From NCBI GenBank assembly GCA_964415245.1, contig CAYQAJ010000173.1, forward strand, positions 1 to 11,014: DNA of 11,014 nt, in the 5' to 3' direction. Below, piece after piece: positions 1-6,312 of the stretch. The notes under the pieces are model-generated. The model was given only the letters and a program-made list of their open reading frames with translations. It ran no database searches and was not told the DNA's origin. Origin of the DNA: CAYQAJ01 sp964415245. GTDB lineage: Bacteria; Planctomycetota; Planctomycetia; Pirellulales; Pirellulaceae. Positions within the stretch are counted from its first letter, which is position 1. Each line of letters starts with the position of its first letter. The position numbers and the translations under genes were made by a program.

Positions 1-54
1 CCTGCAACCCTCGGTTCCGAAGACCGATGCGCTATCCAGTTGCGCCACGGGCGC
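1..54 (-). tRNA. tRNA-Arg (anticodon UCG), partial, 3' end beyond window
   Basis: Read on the minus strand, the 5' end is at 54. The acceptor strand GCGCCCG (54-48) is followed by U8-G9, a 4-bp D stem (45-42 with 32-29), and an anticodon stem UCGGU/ACCGA (27-23 with 15-11). The seven-base loop CUUCGGA (22-16) places UCG at 20-18, so the tRNA reads the Arg codon CGA and wobble partners. The variable region (10-6) and the first T-stem strand GCAGG (5-1) are present. The T loop, second T strand and 3' acceptor strand lie outside the window, so acceptor pairing cannot be checked. All visible stems pair perfectly, so nothing suggests a pseudogene. Confidence 0.95.
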
Positions 55-67
55 TTGGCGAGGCGCC

Positions 68-96
68 AGAATAAGGGTTTGGGACGCCGGTTGCAA
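68..96 (-). promoter_or_regulatory. Candidate sigma70-type promoter of tRNA-Arg
   Basis: On the minus strand, TTGCAA (96-91) is separated by 17 bp from TATTCT (73-68). Each hexamer matches the housekeeping consensus at 4 of 6 positions. Transcription would begin near position 61, leaving a leader of about 7 nt before the tRNA 5' end at 54, a normal distance for a tRNA promoter. Position and spacing are the main support; no start site is demonstrated. Confidence 0.55.
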
Positions 97-152
97 CGCC
101 GCGGAGGCCCGGGGATGCGGACCCGGGGAATTGGCAAATCGGTCGAACATAC

Positions 153-182
153 TTGACCTTGGTTTCCGCGGGATGCTATAAG
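153..182 (+). promoter_or_regulatory. Candidate extended -10 promoter of the FHA gene
   Basis: TTGACC (153-158) and TATAAG (177-182) are 18 bp apart, each matching 5 of 6 consensus bases. TG at 174-175, one base before the -10 hexamer, makes it an extended -10 promoter. The expected start near 189 gives a leader of about 55 nt to the ATG at 244, but only about 13 nt to the alternative GTG at 202. It diverges from the tRNA promoter at 68-96, with 56 bp between them. Confidence 0.65.
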
Positions 183-243
183 CGCAAGTTGGCAAGCAAA
201 TGTGCGGGTGCCCCTCGACTGGGTCTCAGATCGGCGGCAATTC

Positions 244-912
244 ATGAGCGGAATCACCTTGCGGGTGCTGGACGGTGCCGATCGCGGCCGCATCTTCGAG
301 AAGATGCAGGCGCCGATTACGATCGGTCGCGAGGAGGGGAACTCGATCCAGCTCAACGACGAGCGCGTGAGCCGTTACCACATCAAAATTCAGGAAGACA
401 ACGCCAAGCTGGTGCTGACCGACCTGGAGAGCACCAACGGCACGAAGGTCAACGGCGAAGACATCCAGCTTCGCATACTGCGGTTTGGCGACATGATCAC
501 GCTAGGCCGATCGGTGCTGCTGTTCGGCTCGCGCGAGGAGATTGCCAGCCGGCTGGCCAAGCTGCGGGGCGACAAGGCCAGCTCCGGAAGCTCGGTGAAG
601 CTGGGCGAAGCGCGCGGGGGGAGCCGCGGGGCGGCCAACTGGGCCGACGAATCCAATGTCCCCGACGCGCTGCACATGCTCGAATCGCCCGATCTGCCCG
701 AGCGGCTCAGCCCGGCGCAGGCGGCGCAGCTCGCGGAAGTCATCGAGTACGTTCACGTGCGGGTCCGCCACTTGCTTTCGACGATCCAATCGGATCCGAA
801 ATCGGATCGTGTCTCGCTCGACGCGGTGCAGTGGCAGTCTCTCTTGGATCTGCAAGCACGGCTGGCCGAATACTTGCGGGCCATCGGCGAACCGACGGAC
901 CGGGCGGTCTAG
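244..912 (+). CDS. FHA-domain protein (phosphothreonine-binding)
   Basis: A 222-residue cytoplasmic protein with no signal peptide or membrane segment. The FHA domain spans about residues 4-95 and has the family's landmark residues: G28-R29, S43-R44-x-H46, S63-T64-N65-G66 and N70-G71. FHA domains bind phosphothreonine peptides, so this is likely a reader of Ser/Thr kinase output. Residues 110-150 are a Gly/Ser/Ala-rich linker. Residues 155-215 look helical and resemble no domain I can name. I chose the ATG at 244 because the first FHA strand (ITLRVLDG) starts right after it; an in-frame GTG at 202 would add 14 residues. Neither start has a clear Shine-Dalgarno site. The gene converges on the kinase-WD40 gene, with 90 bp between stops and no obvious terminator with a T-run. 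The kinase is its most plausible partner, by inference only. Confidence 0.9.
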   Translation: MSGITLRVLDGADRGRIFEKMQAPITIGREEGNSIQLNDERVSRYHIKIQEDNAKLVLTDLESTNGTKVNGEDIQLRILRFGDMITLGRSVLLFGSREEIASRLAKLRGDKASSGSSVKLGEARGGSRGAANWADESNVPDALHMLESPDLPERLSPAQAAQLAEVIEYVHVRVRHLLSTIQSDPKSDRVSLDAVQWQSLLDLQARLAEYLRAIGEPTDRAV

Positions 913-1002
913 CAAAGCGGCACGCTACGCGTCCATGCCTCGGATACAGTGTGCGCGTCCTTGCGCGCCGATGAGGGCGAATGGCGAACGCGTTCTCGGC
1001 GT

Positions 1003-4000
1003 TTAGCGGCCCGCGCCGTCGGAAGAAGTGGGCTTTGGTCGGCTTTCCAGCCGCCACACGAGAATGGCGCCCCCTTCGTGTCCGGTGTAGAAGTACCGGC
1101 CTTCCGGCCCGAACGATACGGCGCTAACGGAACCCAAGGGTCCCAGGAGCCGCCGCGTGGCTTTGCGACTTGCGACGTCCCACACCATGATCTCGCCTGG
1201 ATGCGCGGCGTCGTGAATTGCCGTGGTGACCAGGGTCTTTCCATCGGGGCTGAAGGCCATGGCGAGAACGCCGTTGCCATGGCCAACGAGCTCGGCTTTT
1301 TGCTGGTCCGAGTCCAAATCCCACAAACGCACAATGCGGTCGTCTCCCGCGAAGGCCAGAGTCGTGCCATCGGGGCTGAAGGCTGCACATCGGACCGGGG
1401 AGACGTTGCCGCTGTGGATCAAGGCCGGATCACACGTGTCACCGTCCCAGATGCGCACCGAACCATCGAAGCCGGTCGATGCGAAATACTTGCCGTCAGG
1501 GCTGAACGCGACCGAATACACGATCTTTGTGTGACCGTATCCGGCCTTACCGATCGTCTGCCCGGTATCCAGATTCCACATCCGCACCACACCGCTGGCA
1601 AAGCCCGCGACGACGACCTTTCCGTCGGGCCGCACGTCGACGCACGTGGGGAAGGAACCTGCGGCTTGGTCGCCGGCGTCGATCAATTGCAGGCGCGTTC
1701 CCGTCGTCAGGTTCCATACCATGAGCGTCTTGTCTTGACTGCAGGAGACGGCCCGATATCCGTCGGGAAGAAGGGCGACGCCGAAAACGTTGTGATTGTG
1801 CTCGGTCAATGCGCGGATCCACTTGCCTTGCTCCGCACCCCAGACGTTGAGAGAGCGGTCCGAACTGCTGGATACGACGGTGGTGCCGTCGGGGCTGACC
1901 ACAACGCCGGTAATGTCGCCGGTGTGCCCTTTTCGCTGCACGACCTCTTGCCCGCTGGCGACGTTCCAGACGTGCAAGGGATCCGGTGGTAGTCCGCCGG
2001 CTGCAAGCAGCGAGCCGTCGGAGTTGAAGGCAAGAGAATGAACGATTGCTTCCCACTGCTGCCGGACGGTGGCGGTCGCAACGCTCCACACCCGCACGGA
2101 ATCGTTTCCGGCGGCAGCCACCAGAGCGCCGTCAGGCGTAACGGCCAGCGACCGCAGCCTTTGGCCTTCCCAGGCGATGCGCCAGCGTTCCTCACCCGTG
2201 CCGGCATCCCAGAAGATGATCGCGCCGTCGTCGCCGCAGGTGAGAAAGAGGTCGCCGTTGGCGAGAAAAGCGGCGCCGTGGGCCGCCCCTTGATGGCCGA
2301 CGACGGCGAAGCGCTCTTCGCCTTTCTCGACGTCCCAGTACTTGACGTTTCCGTCCAGATCGGTGGAAACGAGCGACCGACCGTCGGGGCTGAAGGTGAG
2401 CGACTCGACGCCGGCCGCGTGGCCTTTCAGCTCGCGCGGCTGGCCCGTCGTCACGTTCCACAGCCGGACCAGGCCGTCGATCGTGCCGGCAGCGAGCGTG
2501 CGGCCATCGGGACTGAAGGCCAGCGTGTATACCTCCATGACGTCGGTGGCCCGCAGCGTGCGGCGTTCGGAAAGAGTCGCGGGATTCCACAAGCGGAGCG
2601 TCAAGTCGGACTTTCCTCCGCCCGAGGCGATCGTCGTGCCCTGGGGGTGGAAGGCGACGCTCTGCACGTTGGCCACATGCCCGTAGAGCACGCCGACCAA
2701 TTCGCCCGTTTGGGCATCCCAGAGTTTCACGGTGCCGTCGCGGCTGGCGGCGGCCAGCGTGTTCGACTTGGGGTCGAAGGCCACGGAGAACACATCGGCG
2801 TAGTGCCGCAGGCGGCTGTCACCCAGCACGGCGATTACCTCGGAGGGCACGGCCTCCGGATCACCACCCCCGGCCACTTTGCGCTCTCGCGGCGGCATTG
2901 CCTGCGCGTCGAGCTGATCGGCTGCGACGGGAAACAGCGCAAGTAGCGACGCGCTTTGGGCGGCTTCGGGTGTACCCGCATGGTTGCGACGATACTGCTC
3001 TACCTTGTCCCACAGCGCGGCAACCTGCTGGGGATCGGCGTCGGCCATGGCCAGCCCCTCGTTCACCTCCTGCTGAAGCGCCTCGAGCGCACGTTGACGC
3101 TCGGCCCGGCCTTGGTCGATTTGCCCCCTTCGGACGGTGCGCAGCTCGATCCACTCCCGGGCGAGCTTGCGCTCGTCGAGTTGATTGTTGGGATCAAACG
3201 TTGAGCTGCCTTCGGGAGGATGGGAAAAGCCTTCGTGTTGCTTCCAATTCAATCGCACGGGAGTGTTTGCGCCGCGCTTGAGGTCGATGTCGAAGCTGTT
3301 GGGCAAGAAGCCGCGGCGATTGGCGACGATTTGGTGCGAACCGGGATCGAGCCGGATCTTTGTCTCGCCGCCTTCGGGGATCTTGCGCTCTTTCTTATCG
3401 ACGAGGAGCTGGTCGGGAGGCTCTTGGGCCGACCACCTGATGGCCAGGGTCGCCGGCTGCTGGAGGTAAAAGAACATGGCTACAATCGACAGCAGCGATA
3501 CGACCGAGCCCCCCGCCACGGCAAAGGGCACGAAATTGCGGCGGCGGCGGACGCGTCGCCGCATCACATCGGAGGCGGATTTGACCTCGGGCCGCGTGTC
3601 CTGCTGGGATTGCAGGTCGACGGTGGCCTCAGTAGGGCTGGCGATCGGTGCCAGGATGGCCGTGGGACCTTCGGAGCGCACGGTGGTCACAAAGCGCAAT
3701 AGCGCACTGTCTTCCGTCGAGCCGGACATGCCCGCCACCAGCGTTTCGCCCTGGCTGGCCTCGCCCAAGCACGACTCCACGTCCTGGATCACTTCGCTCA
3801 TCGACTGGTAGCGATCCTCGCGACGTTTGGCCACCATCCGCTTGAATATGCGGTCGACATCCTCGGGCACGTCGCTGCGATGATCGCGTAGCGAAGGTAC
3901 GGGGTGCACGCGGTGGGCAAACAACTTCTGGATCGTCGAATCGCCGCCATAGGGAGGTTTGCCCGTAAGCAGGCGAAACACCGTGCAGCCCAGGCTGTAG

Positions 4001-4794
4001 ATGTCCGAGCGGTGGTCGACGTTGCGGGTATCCTCGGCCTGTTCGGGCGACATGTAGTCGACGGTGCCGACGATCTGGTTTTCGCGGGTCAGGCTTTCGC
4101 CTCCGTCGACGTTGTCGCGGTCGAGCCCCTCGATACGCACGAGGCCCATGTCGAGAATCTTGATCGTTCCCGAGTTGTCCAGCAGCAGGTTGTGCGGTTT
4201 GACGTCGCGGTGGATGATTCCCTTGGAGTGGGCGAAATCGAGACCGCGGGCGGCTTGAATCACGCACCGCAGCGTACGATCGAGGGAGAAGGGCCCCTCA
4301 GACGCCACGACCGAAGCGAGGTCCTTGCCGTCGACGTACTCCATCACCAAAAAGCACGTGCCGTCCGCCTCGTCGGCGTCGTATGCGGTGACGATGTTGG
4401 GATGCACCAACTTGGCGGCCGCCTGCACCTCGCGCTGAAAGCGCCGGATCGAGCGATCGGACTGCATCGCCGACTGGGGGAGAATCTTCAGAGCCACGAG
4501 CCGCTTCATGCGGCGGTGCTCTGCCTTGAACACTTCGCCCATGCCCCCCTGGCCGATCTGGTCCAACAGCACGTAATTGCCCAGCACGAGGCCTCGCGCC
4601 CTGCCTTGGCATACGCGAGCGGCCTGGTAGCTGGTCAGCATGCGGCGGCGGACCATCTCCCGCGCCAGCGCCTGGGGTCCGGCGTCTCTTTTCTCCGGCG
4701 GGAGCCCCTCGAGAAAGGCGCGGACGTCCGCCTCCGAGAGGAGACCATTCTCTGTAAGCTCGCGCAAGAACTGCTTAGTGTTGAGTTGGCTCAT
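1003..4794 (-). CDS. Transmembrane Ser/Thr protein kinase with C-terminal WD40 repeats
   Basis: A 1263-residue Hanks-type kinase, probably phosphorylating Ser/Thr on proteins in response to something sensed by its C-terminal half. Residues 1-70 are a helical lead-in common in planctomycete kinases. The kinase domain (about 74-343) has the G-loop GQGGMGEV (81-88), Lys103, Glu122, HRD 195-197 with Asn202, DMG 215-217 in place of DFG, and SPE 249-251, so it should be active. An Arg-rich stretch (412-419) precedes one membrane helix (about 421-443), which predicts a cytoplasmic kinase and an external C-terminus. Residues 449-516 resemble a PEGA-like beta domain, 540-605 are charged helix, and 14 WD40 repeats fill about 655-1250. 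The start at 4794 is preferred over 4899 because MSQLNTKQFL begins the family lead-in and the extra 35 residues overlap the promoter. No Shine-Dalgarno site is visible. The signal sensed is unknown. Confidence 0.95.
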   Translation of the reverse strand: MSQLNTKQFLRELTENGLLSEADVRAFLEGLPPEKRDAGPQALAREMVRRRMLTSYQAARVCQGRARGLVLGNYVLLDQIGQGGMGEVFKAEHRRMKRLVALKILPQSAMQSDRSIRRFQREVQAAAKLVHPNIVTAYDADEADGTCFLVMEYVDGKDLASVVASEGPFSLDRTLRCVIQAARGLDFAHSKGIIHRDVKPHNLLLDNSGTIKILDMGLVRIEGLDRDNVDGGESLTRENQIVGTVDYMSPEQAEDTRNVDHRSDIYSLGCTVFRLLTGKPPYGGDSTIQKLFAHRVHPVPSLRDHRSDVPEDVDRIFKRMVAKRREDRYQSMSEVIQDVESCLGEASQGETLVAGMSGSTEDSALLRFVTTVRSEGPTAILAPIASPTEATVDLQSQQDTRPEVKSASDVMRRRVRRRRNFVPFAVAGGSVVSLLSIVAMFFYLQQPATLAIRWSAQEPPDQLLVDKKERKIPEGGETKIRLDPGSHQIVANRRGFLPNSFDIDLKRGANTPVRLNWKQHEGFSHPPEGSSTFDPNNQLDERKLAREWIELRTVRRGQIDQGRAERQRALEALQQEVNEGLAMADADPQQVAALWDKVEQYRRNHAGTPEAAQSASLLALFPVAADQLDAQAMPPRERKVAGGGDPEAVPSEVIAVLGDSRLRHYADVFSVAFDPKSNTLAAASRDGTVKLWDAQTGELVGVLYGHVANVQSVAFHPQGTTIASGGGKSDLTLRLWNPATLSERRTLRATDVMEVYTLAFSPDGRTLAAGTIDGLVRLWNVTTGQPRELKGHAAGVESLTFSPDGRSLVSTDLDGNVKYWDVEKGEERFAVVGHQGAAHGAAFLANGDLFLTCGDDGAIIFWDAGTGEERWRIAWEGQRLRSLAVTPDGALVAAAGNDSVRVWSVATATVRQQWEAIVHSLAFNSDGSLLAAGGLPPDPLHVWNVASGQEVVQRKGHTGDITGVVVSPDGTTVVSSSSDRSLNVWGAEQGKWIRALTEHNHNVFGVALLPDGYRAVSCSQDKTLMVWNLTTGTRLQLIDAGDQAAGSFPTCVDVRPDGKVVVAGFASGVVRMWNLDTGQTIGKAGYGHTKIVYSVAFSPDGKYFASTGFDGSVRIWDGDTCDPALIHSGNVSPVRCAAFSPDGTTLAFAGDDRIVRLWDLDSDQQKAELVGHGNGVLAMAFSPDGKTLVTTAIHDAAHPGEIMVWDVASRKATRRLLGPLGSVSAVSFGPEGRYFYTGHEGGAILVWRLESRPKPTSSDGAGR
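1047..2838 (-). repeat. Fourteen WD40 repeats encoded in the kinase C-terminus
   Basis: The repeats are recognised from their closing tryptophan motif (LWD, LWN, YWD, FWD, VWS, VWN, VWG, VWN, MWN, IWD, LWD, VWD, VWR and similar). These fall near residues 691, 735, 779, 820, 862, 902, 943, 984, 1026, 1072, 1116, 1158, 1205 and 1247, at intervals of about 40-46 residues. Most units also have an AFSPDG-type turn, and several have the GH dipeptide. Fourteen units would make two seven-bladed propellers. At the DNA level, the AFSPDG codons recur as a near-identical short motif (for example near 1242, 1370, 1892, 2382 and 2508), which could promote recombination between repeats. Confidence 0.88.
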
Positions 4795-4826
4795 TCGCCG
4801 CGTATCCGTCGAAGCACTTTCGGATG

Positions 4827-4855
4827 AGTATAGCCGCCTTACGGCGGAAAATCCA
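4827..4855 (-). promoter_or_regulatory. Candidate kinase promoter with internal inverted repeat
   Basis: On the minus strand a good -10 hexamer TATACT (4832-4827) lies 17 bp from a weak -35, TGGATT (4855-4850). The predicted start near 4820 leaves a leader of about 26 nt to the ATG at 4794. The spacer contains a perfect inverted repeat: CCGCC (4834-4838), TTAC, GGCGG (4843-4847). A repeat placed between the hexamers could be a repressor operator, or could be a chance GC-rich palindrome. Confidence 0.5.
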
Positions 4856-5001
4856 TTTGTCGGCCGTGTTTCTCGCTGCCCGTGGCGAAGCGATCGCAAG
4901 CCATTGGGCCCAATTTCGCGGCGTCACCATATTGGCACGGAACGAACCCCCCGCTGGCGCTGCGGTGCCGCGTCGCAGGCGATGCGGAAGCGTGGGGCAG
5001 A

Positions 5002-5101
5002 NNNNNNNNNNNNNNNNNNNNNNNNNNNNNNNNNNNNNNNNNNNNNNNNNNNNNNNNNNNNNNNNNNNNNNNNNNNNNNNNNNNNNNNNNNNNNNNNNNN
5101 N
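5002..5101. other. Assembly gap: exactly 100 N
   Basis: A run of exactly 100 undetermined bases, the conventional size for a gap of unknown length. The 16 bases ending at 5001 are identical to the 16 bases starting at 5102 (GGAAGCGTGGGGCAGA). The two contigs therefore share an end-to-end overlap, and the real sequence may be continuous with no gap at all. Confidence 0.97.
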
Positions 5102-5111
5102 GGAAGCGTGG

Positions 5112-5131
5112 GGCAGAAATTCCTGTCTGCC
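5112..5131. repeat. Palindromic repeat downstream of ribD
   Basis: GGCAGA (5112-5117) and TCTGCC (5126-5131) form a perfect 6-bp inverted repeat around an 8-base loop. On the minus strand it would be transcribed 33 bases after the ribD stop, so it could act as an mRNA 3' hairpin. No T-run follows, so it is not a classic intrinsic terminator. Its arm lies exactly at the assembly gap edge, which suggests, without proving, a multicopy element. Confidence 0.5.
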
Positions 5132-5164
5132 GATAACAAGGCGGGTAAGTATGCGTGCCCCGCA

Positions 5165-6274
5165 TCAGGGGACAACGCGTCCGCGCATGTACACATCGCC
5201 TTCGAGGCACTCGACGCGCACTTGCCCCAGCGACAATGCATCGCAAAGTTGTGCCACTCCGCTGCCCGCAAAGGCGCCGGGCGCATCGGCCCCGCCGATA
5301 ACCCTGGGACCGATGAACACATGCACTTCGTCGATCAACCGGGCGTCGAACAGGGCGCCCAGCAGGCGCGAGCCCCCTTCCACGAGTACGTTGGTCATGG
5401 GCCGCTGTCCGAGGGCATCGAGCAGTTGCGAGAGGCGTTGCTGCGGCGCTTCGTCCGAGCAGTGCAACAGCTCGCAACCGGCGTCGCGCAGTCGCCGCAC
5501 ATCGGCGAGTGGCGCGAAGGGTCCGACGGCCACCAACAGCGGCGCTTCGTCGAGCGTGGCGAGAAGCAGGCTGTCCGCGGCGAGTGTTGCATGCCAGTCC
5601 ACCACAACGCGCGTGGCCGTGCGTGGACCAGGCGGTCGGGCCGTCAGGCGAGGATTGTCCTTGCGCGCCGTGCCGCTTCCTACCATGATGCCATCGACCC
5701 GGCCACGAAGCGCGTGGACGCGGCGCCGCGACTCCTCGTTCGATATCCACTGGCTGTCGCCCGTGCGCGTTGCCGTTTTGCCGTCGAGCGACATGGCCCA
5801 CTTGGCGATGACCCACGGCCGGCCGGTCGCGTGCAGCTTGCGGTAGGGGGCATTGAGCTCGCGGGCCTGTTCGTTCAACAGGCCGACCTCCACTGGAATG
5901 CCGGCCTCTTCCAGTCGCTTCACACCTTTGCCTTGCACTTGGGGAAAGGGATCGAGCTGGGCTACCACAACCCGCGCGATTCCGGCGGTCGCGATGGCAT
6001 CGGTGCAGGGGGGGGTCTTGCCGTGATGGCAGCACGGCTCAAGCGTGACGTAGAGAGTGGCGCCCTGCGCGGCGGAACCGGCGGAGCGAATCGCCTCGAT
6101 TTCGGCGTGGGGAGCGCCGAACCGCGAGTGCCACCCTTCGCCGAGCACTCGCTCGCCGCGGGCCACCACGCAGCCGACCATCGGGTTGGGTTCGACGAGC
6201 CCTTCGCCGCGCCGGGCCAGTTCCAGGGCCCTTTGCATGTGCATGACATCGTGCGGCGAATCGTCACTCGACAT
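5165..6274 (-). CDS. ribD: Bifunctional riboflavin biosynthesis protein RibD (deaminase/reductase)
   Basis: A 369-residue cytoplasmic enzyme of normal RibD length. It carries out two consecutive steps of riboflavin synthesis: deamination of the 2,5-diaminopyrimidinone ribosylamine phosphate, then NADPH-dependent reduction of the ribosyl chain. The N-terminal deaminase has the zinc site H56-A57-E58 and P80-C81 ... C90 in PCCHHGKTPPC, plus NPMVGCVV (30-37). The reductase domain starts near residue 153 and shows KWAMSLDGKTATRTGDSQWIS (158-178), VGSGTARKDNPRLT (198-211) and VEGGSRLLG (298-306). A small oddity is DPFP (108-111), where many relatives have DPNP. The frame is open upstream to 6820, but that part overlaps the SEC-C gene and has no RibD similarity; the start at 6274 gives the normal N-terminus. 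It follows the SEC-C gene by 38 bp and is probably co-transcribed with it. No other rib gene is present. Confidence 0.95.
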   Translation of the reverse strand: MSSDDSPHDVMHMQRALELARRGEGLVEPNPMVGCVVARGERVLGEGWHSRFGAPHAEIEAIRSAGSAAQGATLYVTLEPCCHHGKTPPCTDAIATAGIARVVVAQLDPFPQVQGKGVKRLEEAGIPVEVGLLNEQARELNAPYRKLHATGRPWVIAKWAMSLDGKTATRTGDSQWISNEESRRRVHALRGRVDGIMVGSGTARKDNPRLTARPPGPRTATRVVVDWHATLAADSLLLATLDEAPLLVAVGPFAPLADVRRLRDAGCELLHCSDEAPQQRLSQLLDALGQRPMTNVLVEGGSRLLGALFDARLIDEVHVFIGPRVIGGADAPGAFAGSGVAQLCDALSLGQVRVECLEGDVYMRGRVVP

Positions 6275-6312
6275 GGTCGCACTTGCAACGAATCCGAATG
6301 AGCCGGGTAGTG

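Larger units (their letters stand above)
4795..5164. other. Gene-free spacer between the kinase gene and ribD, containing a gap
   Basis: No supported gene lies here. The left part holds the kinase promoter. A GC-rich stretch follows, with a short imperfect palindrome at 4951-4965 (CCGC and GCGG arms) that I cannot assign. Next come 100 undetermined bases, then a palindromic repeat at 5112-5131 just beyond the ribD stop. Open frames that cross the gap are opposite-strand shadows or depend on undetermined bases. Confidence 0.8.

Noticed and set aside
913..1002. Bidirectional terminator between the convergent FHA and kinase genes
   Set aside because: Only a 5-bp GCGCG/CGCGC stem is visible, with no T-run on either strand.
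949..2946. Long plus-strand open frames (949-1992 and 2038-2946) opposite the kinase gene
   Set aside because: They are antisense to the WD40 coding region. Their translations show no domain, and their regularity mirrors the WD repeats; high GC keeps the opposite frame open.
3904..4827. Plus-strand open frame of 307 codons opposite the kinase domain
   Set aside because: It is exactly antisense to the clear kinase motifs and has no recognisable family features.
4795..4899. Upstream kinase start adding 35 residues
   Set aside because: The extra segment is unlike the family N-terminus and overlaps the best promoter; the ATG at 4794 opens directly on the conserved lead-in.
4951..4965. GC-rich imperfect palindrome with CCGC and GCGG arms, considered as a dispersed repeat
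   Set aside because: The stem is only 4 bp, and such strings are frequent by chance in this GC-rich DNA; I have no copy-number evidence.
4640..6301. Plus-strand open frame of 553 codons crossing the gap
   Set aside because: It depends on 100 undetermined bases and is antisense to the kinase N-terminus and ribD.
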